A stretch of DNA of 64,000 nt from Catenulispora acidiphila DSM 44928 (GTDB lineage Bacteria > Actinomycetota > Actinomycetes > Streptomycetales > Catenulisporaceae). The notes under the pieces are model-generated. The model was not told where the DNA came from. It saw only the letters and a list, made by a program, of their open reading frames with translations, and searched no databases. Numbering within the stretch: the first letter of the stretch is position 1; every line of letters begins with the position of its first letter. Made by a program: the position numbers and the translations under genes. The stretch is from NCBI RefSeq assembly GCF_000024025.1, contig NC_013131.1, positions 5,022,001 to 5,086,000 of the forward strand. Direction: 5' to 3'. This document shows, piece by piece, positions 45,148 through 55,971 of this stretch.

Positions 45148-45663
45148 TCAGTCAGTGGCCAGATCCAACCGCCACACGTTCGACCGGATGAAGTGCCCCT
45201 TCGGATACTCGAACTCCGAATCGCCCCTGAGCTCGAAGCCCGCCTTGCGGCACACCGCGTTCGACGCGCCGTGCTCGACCGAGGGGAACGCGTACAGCCA
45301 CCGATGCCGACCGTCGGCGCGCGCCGCCTCGGCCGCCGCGAGCGTCGCGGCCATCGCCAGCCCGCGTCCTTGGAACTCCGGCAGGATGGCGTAGCCGGTC
45401 TCGTAGGCGGGCTCGCCCTCCCACTCGTGGTCCCAGAAGCCGGTCGACCCCGCGACCTGCCCGTCCGGCAGCACCACCAGGAACATGGTCCCGTTCTTCG
45501 CCGGATCGAGGTACCGCCGATGCCGGTCGGCGAGCTTCTCCGGGCTCTCCGGCCCGCCGAGGTGCTCGGTCATCTCCGGCGTGTTCTGCCGGCGCAGTAC
45601 GGCGAAGCCCGCCTCCGACCACGGTTGGAGGCTGACCTGCGGGGCGGTGTCGATCGAGTGCAT
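45148..45663 (-). CDS. GNAT family N-acetyltransferase
   Basis: A 171-residue acetyltransferase of the RimJ/RimL-like type. The acetyl-CoA site is AILPEFQGRGLAMAATLAAAEAAR (Q-x-x-G-x-G/A pattern), with GSTGFWDHEWEGEPAYETGYAI as the central strands and GASNAVCRKAGFELRGDSEFEY at the end. The ATG at 45663 is chosen; the frame continues upstream to a GTG at 45702 that lies inside a tandem repeat. Convergent with the epimerase-like gene. The acceptor (an N-terminal amine or a small molecule) is unknown. Confidence 0.88.
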   Translation of the reverse strand: MHSIDTAPQVSLQPWSEAGFAVLRRQNTPEMTEHLGGPESPEKLADRHRRYLDPAKNGTMFLVVLPDGQVAGSTGFWDHEWEGEPAYETGYAILPEFQGRGLAMAATLAAAEAARADGRHRWLYAFPSVEHGASNAVCRKAGFELRGDSEFEYPKGHFIRSNVWRLDLATD

Positions 45664-45696
45664 GCCACCCACGCTACGCCCGGCCACTGACAAGTG

Positions 45697-45752
45697 GCTC
45701 ACTCCGCTCAGCTCACTCCGCTCAGCTCACTCCGGTCAGCTCATGCCGCTCA
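45697..45752. repeat. 14-bp tandem repeat, four copies
   Basis: GCTCACTCCGCTCA occurs at 45697-45710 and 45711-45724 exactly, then with one change (45725-45738) and two changes (45739-45752). It lies just upstream of the GNAT gene and downstream of katG. The unit length is not a multiple of three. Copy number could vary by slippage. Confidence 0.88.
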
Positions 45753-45778
45753 GCCCATTAACGTTCATCGGAACAGAA

Positions 45779-45817
45779 GAGCCCTGCCCGAACACCGCAG
45801 TGTCCGGAACAGGGCTC
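45779..45817 (-). terminator. hairpin terminator of katG
   Basis: GAGCCCTG pairs with CAGGGCTC, and after an internal asymmetry CCGAACAC pairs with GTGTCCGG except for one mismatch; the loop is CGCA. It lies 14 bp beyond the katG stop codon. Confidence 0.6.
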
Positions 45818-45831
45818 AGCCTCAGATCTTC

Positions 45832-48099
<2,268 letters not shown>

Positions 48100-48150
48100 T
48101 CACGCTGTTCGGATGTTCTCTGCGGATGGTGTTCGGGGTTCTGCTGAGGG

Positions 48151-48594
48151 CTAGCCCTCGGGTCCGGCCGGGACGGCGCAGCCGGGGCACAGCCCCCAAT
48201 AGACGACCTCGGCCTCGTCGATGGTGAAACCGTGGTCGTCGACCGGATCCAGGCACGGCGCGGCGCCGACCGCGCAGTCCACGTCCACGACCGTGCCGCA
48301 GCTGCGGCAGACCAGGTGGTGGTGGTTGTCGCCGACCCGGCCCTCATAGCGCGCCGGGCTGCCGGCCGGCTCGATCCGCCGCACCAGCCGGGCGGCGGTC
48401 AGCGCGTGGAGCGCCTCGTAGACGGCTTGCAGCGATACGTGGCCGACCCGCGCGCGCACCCCGGAGGCGATGGCGTCGGCGTCCAGATGGTCGCCGCCGC
48501 GCACGGTCTCGAGCAGGGCCACACGCGCCGCGGTCACCCGGAGTCCGGCGCCGCGCAACTCCTCCGCGGCGGTCGGCGGGTGGGATGCGGTCAT
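48151..48594 (-). CDS. furA: Fur-family repressor of katG (FurA/CatR-like)
   Basis: A 147-residue metalloregulator. The winged helix spans about 8-85 (ELRGAGLRVTAARVALLETVRGGDHLDADAIASGVRARVGHVSLQAVYEALHALTAARLVRR). The metal-binding part follows: ARYEGRVGDNHHHLVCRSCGTVVDVDCAVG, then a C-terminal CPGC. The His triplet and both CxxC motifs match FurA/CatR proteins that sense peroxide through metal-catalysed oxidation. It lies directly upstream of katG on the same strand, so it presumably represses both genes from the palindromic site in its own promoter. Confidence 0.92.
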   Translation of the reverse strand: MTASHPPTAAEELRGAGLRVTAARVALLETVRGGDHLDADAIASGVRARVGHVSLQAVYEALHALTAARLVRRIEPAGSPARYEGRVGDNHHHLVCRSCGTVVDVDCAVGAAPCLDPVDDHGFTIDEAEVVYWGLCPGCAVPAGPEG

Positions 48595-48617
48595 GGCTTC
48601 AACCTATCGGGCTAGAG

Positions 48618-48652
48618 ACGAACAATTCAAGATAACGAACCTTGCAAGTTTT
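48618..48652. promoter_or_regulatory. candidate Fur-type operator/promoter of furA-katG
   Basis: Just upstream of furA an AT-rich patch contains ATTCAAG, 10 bp of spacer, and AACCTTGCAAGTTT, an imperfect 14-bp palindrome (48639-48652) with core CTTGCAAG. This resembles the CTTGAA-type half-sites of actinobacterial FurA/CatR boxes. Confidence 0.5.
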
Positions 48653-48687
48653 GGCGTGTCGCCGTGGGCCGTGCGGGGGACGGGTCG

Positions 48688-49329
48688 TCAGTCCCCGGCC
48701 TCCAAAAACGTCAGCACGGCCCGCACCCGCCGGTCCCCGGCCTGGTCCGGCGGCAGTCCGAGCTTGCCGAAGATGTTCCCGATGTGCTTGCTCACCGAGC
48801 GTTCGGTGATCACCAGGGTCGCGGCGATGGTGGCGTTGTCCAGCCCTTGTGCCATCAGGGACAGGACTTCGCGTTCGCGCGGGGTGAGGGAGTCCAGGGG
48901 GTCGCGGCGGGTCAGCAGTTGGGAGACCACCTCGGGGTCCAGTGCTGTGCCGCCGGCGGCGACGCGTTCCAGGGCCTCCTGGAATTCCTCGACGCGGGCC
49001 ACGCGGTCCTTGAGGAGGTAGCCGATGCCGCCGGCGCCGTCGGCGAGGAGTTCGGCGGCGTAGGTTTCCTCCACGTACTGCGACAGGACCAGGATCGGTA
49101 GGCCGGGCAGGAGTTTGCGGGCTTGGATCGCGGCGCGAAGGCCCTCGTCGCGGAAGCCCGGGGGGAGGCGGACGTCCAGGATCGCGGCGTCGGGGCGGTG
49201 CTCCAGCAGGGTCGGGACCACCTCCGGGCCGCTGCCGGCGACGGCCACCACCTCGTGGCCGACGGTGGTCAGCAACAGTTGCAGACCCTCGCGCAACAGG
49301 ACGTTGTCTTCGGCGATCACAAGCCGCAC
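48688..49329 (-). CDS. NarL/LuxR-type response regulator
   Basis: A 213-residue regulator with a receiver domain (phospho-acceptor Asp52 in AAILDVRLPP, acidic pair Glu7-Asp8, Lys in YLLKDRVARVEEF) and a C-terminal LuxR-type HTH (LDSLTPREREVLSLMAQGLDNATIAATLVITERSVSKHIGNIFGKLGLPP). The GTG start overlaps the end of the histidine kinase gene by 13 bp, so the pair is co-translated. The likely target is the divergent ABC transporter operon beginning at 50722, since such two-component systems often control an adjacent transporter. Confidence 0.95.
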   Translation of the reverse strand: MRLVIAEDNVLLREGLQLLLTTVGHEVVAVAGSGPEVVPTLLEHRPDAAILDVRLPPGFRDEGLRAAIQARKLLPGLPILVLSQYVEETYAAELLADGAGGIGYLLKDRVARVEEFQEALERVAAGGTALDPEVVSQLLTRRDPLDSLTPREREVLSLMAQGLDNATIAATLVITERSVSKHIGNIFGKLGLPPDQAGDRRVRAVLTFLEAGD

Positions 49330-50549
49330 GGCAGCTCCACTTCCACGGTCGTGCCGGTCCCGTCGGTGCGGCTGTCGATACGGGTGACGCCGTCCAGCGC
49401 CGCGACCCGGCGGCGGATGCCGGCCAGGCCGCTGCCCCCTGCGGGGTCCGCGCCGCCGCGGCCGTCGTCGCGGACGCGCACCGTCAGATACGGGCCATCA
49501 TGCCGGACCGAGACCCAGGCGTGCGCCGCGCCGCTGTGCTTGGCGACGTTGGTCAGCGCCTCGGCGACCACGAAGTACGCCGCCGCCTCCACCGCCGCCG
49601 GGCAGCGCCGGTCCGGCTCCGGGATCTCCACCGACACCGGGACCGGGCGTCCGGCGGCCAGCGCGCGCACCGCCCCGGCCAGCCCGCGGTCGCTCAGGAT
49701 CGGCGGATGGATGCCGCGGATCACGTCGCGCAGCTCGGCCAGCGCGTCCTCGATGCCGGTGCGCGCGTCCAGCATCAGCTTCCTGGCACCGCCGGGGTCG
49801 GCGTCGAACCGCTGGTCGGCCAGGCCCAGCCGGAGCGCGGCGCTGACCAGCTGGGCCTGGGTGCCGTCGTGCAGGTCGCGCTCGATGCGGCGCAGCTCTG
49901 CGCCGTGCGCCTCCAGGGCCTCGGCGCGGGTCTCGGTCAGCGACTCCACGCGGGCGGCGAGCTCGGTCCGGCGGGTCGGGCCGAGCAGGCGCTGGGCGTA
50001 CCAGCCCTCGAAGCGGGCCAGCCACGGCTGCAAGAACAGCTGGATCACGATGAACAACGCCGCCGACCCCACCGGGTAGGCGATCGCCTGCGGCCAGGTG
50101 TAGATCTGCAAGATGGCGCCGAGCGTGCCCGGCGGCTGTGTCCACCACCAGAACGGCAGCGCCAGGTTCCACGGGATCGTCAGCCACATCTCCACCGAGA
50201 ACACGGTGACGATCAGCCCGACGAAGCCGTGCACGAACATCCAGCCGATGTCCCGCCACACCGCCGTGGAGCGCATCAGCGAGAAATACTGCTGATACGG
50301 ATTGATCGCCTGCGGCGTCGCCGGCTCCAGGATCGGCTGCCCCAGGACCTTCGCCGCGCGGCGCCGCTCGACGTTGGTCAGGGCCCGGATCCGCCCGGCG
50401 ACCCACGGCAGCCCCGGCACGCCGAACGCCAGCAGCAGCGCCAGCGGCAGCAGGCAGACGCCGAGCAGCGCGGGCAGCGCCGTGCGCAGCCCGGCGACCA
50501 GGTACCAGGTCGAGCGCAGGCTCCGGGCGAACCGGGCACGGATCTTCAT
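49317..50549 (-). CDS. NarL-family sensor histidine kinase
   Basis: A 410-residue membrane kinase with hydrophobic segments near residues 25-48, 102-125 and 155-175, and a short coiled region (about 195-220). The HisKA_3 phosphoacceptor is His227 in RRIERDLHDGTQAQLVSAALRLGLADQ. The HATPase domain follows, with VVAEALTNVAKHSGA (N box) and VRDDGRGGADPAGGSGLAGIRRRVAALDG (G boxes). It has no separate extracellular sensor, so it probably senses membrane or envelope stress. The stop overlaps the response-regulator start. The gene is divergent from the ABC transporter, with 172 bp between. Confidence 0.94.
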   Translation of the reverse strand: MKIRARFARSLRSTWYLVAGLRTALPALLGVCLLPLALLLAFGVPGLPWVAGRIRALTNVERRRAAKVLGQPILEPATPQAINPYQQYFSLMRSTAVWRDIGWMFVHGFVGLIVTVFSVEMWLTIPWNLALPFWWWTQPPGTLGAILQIYTWPQAIAYPVGSAALFIVIQLFLQPWLARFEGWYAQRLLGPTRRTELAARVESLTETRAEALEAHGAELRRIERDLHDGTQAQLVSAALRLGLADQRFDADPGGARKLMLDARTGIEDALAELRDVIRGIHPPILSDRGLAGAVRALAAGRPVPVSVEIPEPDRRCPAAVEAAAYFVVAEALTNVAKHSGAAHAWVSVRHDGPYLTVRVRDDGRGGADPAGGSGLAGIRRRVAALDGVTRIDSRTDGTGTTVEVELPCGL

Positions 50550-50721
50550 CGCCTCCCACTCTAAAGGCCTGGTGGCGCCGCGTCCGCCCGGCTGGCCCCA
50601 CCGTGATGGTGGAGCGCGCTACACCCCCAAGAGGGGACCTTGACGGCTGGGGCGCGCGGAGATCCAAAACTAGCGTCGGAGACGTGCTTTCCGTCCTACC
50701 CGTCCTACCTCAGGAGCGTCT

Positions 50722-51483
50722 ATGACCGCCCCTCACGCCGTGTCCGCGACCTCGGCCACTGATCCCTCCGGCCACGGCGGCGCCGCCGTGACCCTGGAGC
50801 GCGTGACCAAGACCTACGGCCGCGTGACCGCGCTGGACAACGTCAGCTGGGCGTTCCGGCGCGGCAGCTTCACCGCGATCATGGGCGCCTCCGGCTCCGG
50901 CAAGAGCACGTTCCTGCACTGCGCCTCCGGGCTGGACCGGCCGACCTCCGGCACGATCCGCCTCGGCGAGACCGACCTGGGCAAGCTGAAGGAGACCGCG
51001 CTCACCGAGCTGCGCCGGGACCGCGTCGGCTTCGTGTTCCAGGGCTACAACCTGGTGCCCTCGATGGACGTCCAGCGCAACATCACGCTGCCGCTCACGC
51101 TCGGCGGGCGGCGCGCGGACTCCGGCTGGCTCACCGAGATCGTGCACCGCGTCGGGATGGCCGACCGGCTTGGCACCAAACCCTCGCAGCTGTCCGGCGG
51201 GCAGCAGCAGCGGGTCGCGGTGGCGCGGGCGCTGGTGACCCGGCCGGAGATCGTCTTCGCCGACGAGCCCACCGCCGCCCTGGACCCGCGCACCGCAGGG
51301 CACGTGCTTCGGCTGCTGCGCGAGGCCGCGGACGCCACCGGGCAGACCGTGGTGCTGGTCACGCACGACCCGACCGCCGCGGCGTGGGCCGACAGCGTGG
51401 TGTTCCTGTCCGAAGGGCGCATCGTCGACGAACTGGCCCGCCCGACCGCCGCGACGGTCCTGAACCGCTGGGAGACGCTGTGA
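50722..51483 (+). CDS. ABC transporter ATP-binding protein (MacB/LolD type)
   Basis: A 253-residue ATPase. Walker A is GASGSGKST, the Q-loop VGFVFQGYNLVPSMDVQRN, the signature LSGGQQQRVAVARAL, Walker B EIVFADEPTAALD and the H-loop LVTHD. The spacing matches the LolD/MacB group that powers FtsX-like mechanotransmission transporters. CAGGAG lies 6 nt before ATG. The stop overlaps the permease start (GTGA). Genes of this type next to a NarL-type two-component system often confer self-protection against peptide antibiotics; that role here is inferred. Confidence 0.95.
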   Translation: MTAPHAVSATSATDPSGHGGAAVTLERVTKTYGRVTALDNVSWAFRRGSFTAIMGASGSGKSTFLHCASGLDRPTSGTIRLGETDLGKLKETALTELRRDRVGFVFQGYNLVPSMDVQRNITLPLTLGGRRADSGWLTEIVHRVGMADRLGTKPSQLSGGQQQRVAVARALVTRPEIVFADEPTAALDPRTAGHVLRLLREAADATGQTVVLVTHDPTAAAWADSVVFLSEGRIVDELARPTAATVLNRWETL

Positions 51484-53948
51484 GGAAGGGCATCGCCTTC
51501 GGGGTCGCCGCCGCGCTGGCGGTGGCGGCCATGGTGCTCGGCGCCTTCGGGGTGCTGATCGAGTCCGGCGCGCGGGCGCACGGCACGCTGGAGCGCTACG
51601 CCTCGGCCGCCGCGGTCGTCCACGGCGAGCAGAGCGCGACGTACTCCCACGGCAGCGGGGACAACAAGGATTCCGAGAGCCGGCCGCTCGTCGAGCCGGC
51701 CCGGGTGCCGCTGGCACAGGCCGCGCCGCTGAAGGCGGTGGCCGGGGTCGGGAATGTGGTCGCGGACTTCTCGGTGCCGGTGGTCGCTGCCGCAGCGTCT
51801 GGCTCACCTGGTTCGCCCGGCTCCACGCTGACCGGTCACGGCTGGGACTCCTCGAAGCTGGTCCCGACCGCTTTGTCCTCCGGGCATGCCCCGGTTTCAG
51901 CGCACGATGTCGTGGTTGATGCGGGTTCTGCGACCCGGCTCGGCGCCCACGTCGGCGCAGACGTCCGACTCCAGATCGACGGCGCGCCGCAGGACTACCG
52001 CGTGGCGGGGATCAGCTCCACCGGTCCGTCGGCGACGGTGTACTTCACGCAGCAGCAGGCTGAGACGCTGTCCGGCCATCCGGACCGTGCCGACGCGCTG
52101 GTCGTGCTGCCCTCCGCCGGCGCGCACGTCTTCGCCTCCGCGCTGCGCCACGCCGCACCCGGACTGGACGTCGCGACCGGCGCGGCGCGCGGCGACGTGG
52201 AGAACCCGGCGATCCAGGCCGGCCGCACCGACAACCTGGGCGCCGCCGGCAGCCTCGGCGGCGCCGGTCTGCTGGTGGCATTGCTCGTTGTCTCCGGGCT
52301 CCTGGAGCTTTCGGTCCGCGACCGCACCCGGGAGCTCGCGGTGATGCGGGCGGTCGGCGCCACGCCCCGACAGGTGCGGCGGGTCATCGTGCGGGAGATG
52401 CTGAAGATCGCGGTGCCCTCGGCGCTGGTCGGGGGAGTGGCCTCGCTCGGGCTCGGGGCGTTGCTGAAGGCCGTGATGACGTCCCAAGGCGTGCTGCCCT
52501 CAGGTTTCGCGCTGGCACTGAGCCCTATCCCGGTGTTCGGCTCGGCGCTGGTCACCGTGCTCGCCGCTGTCGGCACCGGCTGGCTCGCCTCCCGGCGGGT
52601 GTCGAAGATCAAGCCGGTGCAGGCGCTCGGTGAGGCCGCCGTCGAGCCGACCCGGCTGCCGCGCTGGCGGGTCATCATGGGCTTGGTGTTCCTGGTGCTG
52701 GGCGCGGGGATGCTGGTGCTGGCGTTCACGGCCGGCGGGCAGGCGGCGTCGTCCTCGATCGCCGGGCTCGTGATCTCGCTGATGTGGGGCGTGGCGCTGC
52801 TCGGACCGTGGATCGCGCGCGGCGGCGTCCGGGTGCTCGGCGCGCCGCTGCGCAGGCTTTCGCCGATCGCCGGGGACCTGGCTGCCACGTCGGCGCGCGC
52901 CGCCGCCGTGCGGATGGCCGCTGTCATCACGCCGATCGCGTTGGCGCTGTCCTTCGGCGGCACGCAGCTGTTCGCGCAGACCACGAGCGCGAACGCCACC
53001 TCGGCTGAGGCGCGCGAGGGCATGCACGCCGACCGCGTGCTGACCTCCTCAGGGCCCGGAGTCCCGCACGCCGTCTACGACGCGGCGAAGACGCTGCCGG
53101 GCGTGACCGACGTGACCGCGGTGAAGCGCACCACGGTGGTGATGCCGGTGTGGAACCTCGACACGTCGCTGCAATCGCTGTCGGCCCAAGGCTTGGAGGG
53201 CGGCTCGGCGACGACGCTGGATCCGAAGGTCACGGCCGGATCGCTCGCCGGGCTGAACGAGCCGGGCACCATCGCGCTGAGCTCGATGGTCGCGCACGAC
53301 ACGAAGGTCGGCGACACGCGCCAACTGTGGTTGGGCGACGGCACGCAGGTGACGCTGAAGGTGGTCGCGCTGTACGACCACGGGTTCGGCTTCGGGGACG
53401 TGCTGCTGCCGCGCGATCTGGTGGCGGCGCACGCCGCGACCACGCTGGACGACTACGTGCTCGTCGACGGTCAGGGTGACCTCAGCCCTCTGATGAAGCA
53501 GTTCACCGGGCTGCGCACCGCGACCGCCGCCGACTATGGCAGCACCCTGACCGAGCAGGCGCACCGCGACGGTCTGATGGGCTTGATCGCGGTGGTGGCG
53601 ATCGCCGGCTTCATCCTGGTCGGGGTGGTGACCACGCTGGCGGTGGCTACGGCGTCGCGTCGCAGAGAGCTGACACTGCTGCGGCTGGTCGGCGCCACCC
53701 GCGACCAGGTGCTGCGTGCGCTGCGACTGGAGACAGTGATCATCCTCGGGGTCGGGACGCTCGTCGGGGCGGCGGTCGCCGGGGTGACGCTGGTCGCCTT
53801 CGCCGCTGGCGTCACCGGCTTGCCGATGCTCTCGATACCGCCGCTGACCTGCGCGGGGATCGTGGCGGCGGTGGCGATTCCGGGCGCGGCCGCGGTGCTG
53901 GTGCCGGGGCGGCGGATCGTGCGGCGGCGCTCGCCTCGGATCGAGTGA
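51480..53948 (+). CDS. FtsX-family ABC transporter permease
   Basis: An 822-residue permease with an N-terminal membrane anchor (GIAFGVAAALAVAAMVLGAFGVLIESGARA), a large extracytoplasmic domain, and two FtsX modules. The first lies around 265-390 (LVALLVVSGLLELSVRDRTRELAVMRAVGATPRQVRRVIV) and the second at the C-terminus (GLIAVVAIAGFILVGVVTTLAVATASRRRELTLLRLVGATRDQVLRAL). Each carries the coupling-helix motif that contacts the ATPase. A second extracytoplasmic domain lies between them. GTG start overlaps the ATPase stop. Ten-segment permeases of this type act as exporters or lipid/peptide extractors rather than classical channels. Confidence 0.92.
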   Translation: MRKGIAFGVAAALAVAAMVLGAFGVLIESGARAHGTLERYASAAAVVHGEQSATYSHGSGDNKDSESRPLVEPARVPLAQAAPLKAVAGVGNVVADFSVPVVAAAASGSPGSPGSTLTGHGWDSSKLVPTALSSGHAPVSAHDVVVDAGSATRLGAHVGADVRLQIDGAPQDYRVAGISSTGPSATVYFTQQQAETLSGHPDRADALVVLPSAGAHVFASALRHAAPGLDVATGAARGDVENPAIQAGRTDNLGAAGSLGGAGLLVALLVVSGLLELSVRDRTRELAVMRAVGATPRQVRRVIVREMLKIAVPSALVGGVASLGLGALLKAVMTSQGVLPSGFALALSPIPVFGSALVTVLAAVGTGWLASRRVSKIKPVQALGEAAVEPTRLPRWRVIMGLVFLVLGAGMLVLAFTAGGQAASSSIAGLVISLMWGVALLGPWIARGGVRVLGAPLRRLSPIAGDLAATSARAAAVRMAAVITPIALALSFGGTQLFAQTTSANATSAEAREGMHADRVLTSSGPGVPHAVYDAAKTLPGVTDVTAVKRTTVVMPVWNLDTSLQSLSAQGLEGGSATTLDPKVTAGSLAGLNEPGTIALSSMVAHDTKVGDTRQLWLGDGTQVTLKVVALYDHGFGFGDVLLPRDLVAAHAATTLDDYVLVDGQGDLSPLMKQFTGLRTATAADYGSTLTEQAHRDGLMGLIAVVAIAGFILVGVVTTLAVATASRRRELTLLRLVGATRDQVLRALRLETVIILGVGTLVGAAVAGVTLVAFAAGVTGLPMLSIPPLTCAGIVAAVAIPGAAAVLVPGRRIVRRRSPRIE

Positions 53949-54244
53949 CACGGTGGGGCGAGGATGGCGCGGCGTGCGAGCGCGGTTGCTATGGTGCACG
54001 TGAACCGCCTCGCCCCCGTCGTGCGTTACACCGACATACGCGTCGCAGGGGCGTGATATGCGCGGCGTGTCCGTCAGGAGGATTCCCGCAGCCTCCGTTC
54101 ACTCCCCAGTGGTGACGGGCACGCCGCTCCTCGAGGGCGCAAAGATCCGCCCGAAGATGGCTCTTGTACCCTCACGCCGTCCCTCCTACAGTGCAGCGAC
54201 CTACCGTGATCACGCGGCGCTCGCCGCTGGAGGGGGTGCGCCCG
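53949..54244. other. 296-bp leader region of the GMC oxidoreductase gene
   Basis: No gene is supported here. The GMC frame stays open back to 54164, but only the ATG at 54245 has a ribosome binding site. No clear promoter pair or terminator hairpin is seen. Confidence 0.35.
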
Positions 54245-55873
54245 ATGGGACAGCGTTCGAAGCGTGCGATGCCCGGGGAGGCCGACTACGTCGTGGTCGG
54301 CGCCGGGAGTGCGGGGTGTGTGCTGGCCGCACGGCTGGCCGGGAGCGGGGCGCGGGTGGTGCTGATCGAGGCCGGCGGCTCGGACCGGACGACGCTGGTG
54401 CGCAAACCCGGGCTGATCGCCGCGGTGCACAGCGTGCCGCAGCTGAAGGCGCGGCTGGACTGGGGCTACTACTCGGTGCCGCAGAGCGACGCGCTGGAGC
54501 GCAAGATCCCGCAGACGCGCGGCAAGGTGCTCGGCGGGTCCGGGTCGGTGAACGGGATGCTGTTCGTGCGTGGGAACGCCGCGAACTATGACTCCTGGGC
54601 CGCAGAGGGCTGCGACGGGTGGTCGTACGCGGACGTGCTGCCCAGCTTCAAGAAGCTGGAGAGCTGGGAGGAAGGCGAGACCGAGTTCCGCGGCGGCGCC
54701 GGACCGATTAAGGTGCGGCGGCAGACGGACGTCACGACCGCGACGCTGGGCTTCATGGAGGCGTTCGCCGACACCGCCGGGGTGAAGGTGCTCGACGACT
54801 ACAACGGCGAGTCGCAGGAGGGCATCGCGATCGTCCAGCAGAGCGCGCACGACGGGCTGCGCTACAGCTCCTCGGTCGGCTACCTGGACGACCACGGCAT
54901 GGCGCAGCTCGACGTCGTCACCGGGGTGACGGTCGCGCGGGTGGTGCTGGAGAAGGGACGCGCGGTCGGGGTCGAGGTCGTCGGCGAGGATGGTGTGCGG
55001 CAGGTGGTGCGGGCCACACGCGAGGTGGTGCTGTGCGCCGGGGTGTTCGGCTCGGCGCAGCTGCTGCAACTGTCCGGGATCGGACCGGCGGAGCATCTGC
55101 GCTCGGTGGGCGTCGAGGTGGTCCAGGACCTGCCGGTCGGGGACAACCTGCACGACCACCTGTTCGTCCCGATGTGCTTCCTGATGCCGGAGGCGCGGAA
55201 CAAGGGGACGGCGCCGTACTTCGCGCGCGGCTTCGTGAAGGAGATGACGCGCGGCGGGACGTGGGTCGGGCGGACGGTGTTCGAGTCGGTGGGGTTCGTA
55301 CGCAGCCCGAACGCCGGCAGCGTGCCGGATTTGCAGATCCACGTGCTGCCGTGGTCCTATCCCGGACCGAACCAGGACGCGCCGATCCGGCACAAGGCCG
55401 ACCCGCGGCGGACGCTGACGGTGATGCCGACGCTGATCTACCCCCACAGCCGCGGGACCCTGCGCCTGGCATCGGCCGACCCGCTCGCCGCGCCGCTCAT
55501 CGACCCGGCGTACCTGCGCGAACCGGCGGACACCCAGCTGCTGCTGGACGGGATGGAGATGGTCCGCGAGGCGATGGCGCACCGCTCACTGTCCGGGCGC
55601 GTGCAGGGCGAGAGCTCGCCGGGCACGGCGTACGCGAACCGCGCGGCGCTCGCCGCCGAGCTGCCGAACCGCGCGACGACGGTCTACCATCCGGTGGGCA
55701 CGTGCCGCATGGGCGTCGACGAGCGCGCGGTGGTGGACCCGGCCCTGCGGGTGCGGGGGGTCGAAGGGCTGCGGGTCGCGGACGCCTCGATCATGCCGAG
55801 CATCGTCGGCGGGAACACGAACGCCGCGGCGCTGATGATCGGCGAGCATGCGGCGGGGCTGATTCTGGGGTGA
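54245..55873 (+). CDS. GMC-family FAD oxidoreductase (choline dehydrogenase-like)
   Basis: A 542-residue flavoprotein oxidising an alcohol. The FAD site is ADYVVVGAGSAGCVLAARL (GxGxxG) with GKVLGGSGSVNGMLFVRGN as the GMC signature 1 and VVLCAGVFGSAQLLQLSGIGP as signature 2. The catalytic region shows TVYHPVGTCRMG and the C-terminal ASIMPSIVGGNTNAAALMIGE, supplying the His and Asn pair. GGAGGGGG about 9 nt upstream fixes the ATG at 54245. It stands alone. Resemblance is to choline dehydrogenase-like and alcohol dehydrogenase members; no betaine gene accompanies it, so the substrate is open. Confidence 0.92.
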   Translation: MGQRSKRAMPGEADYVVVGAGSAGCVLAARLAGSGARVVLIEAGGSDRTTLVRKPGLIAAVHSVPQLKARLDWGYYSVPQSDALERKIPQTRGKVLGGSGSVNGMLFVRGNAANYDSWAAEGCDGWSYADVLPSFKKLESWEEGETEFRGGAGPIKVRRQTDVTTATLGFMEAFADTAGVKVLDDYNGESQEGIAIVQQSAHDGLRYSSSVGYLDDHGMAQLDVVTGVTVARVVLEKGRAVGVEVVGEDGVRQVVRATREVVLCAGVFGSAQLLQLSGIGPAEHLRSVGVEVVQDLPVGDNLHDHLFVPMCFLMPEARNKGTAPYFARGFVKEMTRGGTWVGRTVFESVGFVRSPNAGSVPDLQIHVLPWSYPGPNQDAPIRHKADPRRTLTVMPTLIYPHSRGTLRLASADPLAAPLIDPAYLREPADTQLLLDGMEMVREAMAHRSLSGRVQGESSPGTAYANRAALAAELPNRATTVYHPVGTCRMGVDERAVVDPALRVRGVEGLRVADASIMPSIVGGNTNAAALMIGEHAAGLILG

Positions 55874-55971
55874 GGGCGCGGGTGTCCTGGACCGCGTGGG
55901 CTGAAGCCCGGCTCGGAGCGTTCCGAGCCGGGCCTCTGTTGTGCGGTAACGCTTTCTCGCCTTGTCCGGAC

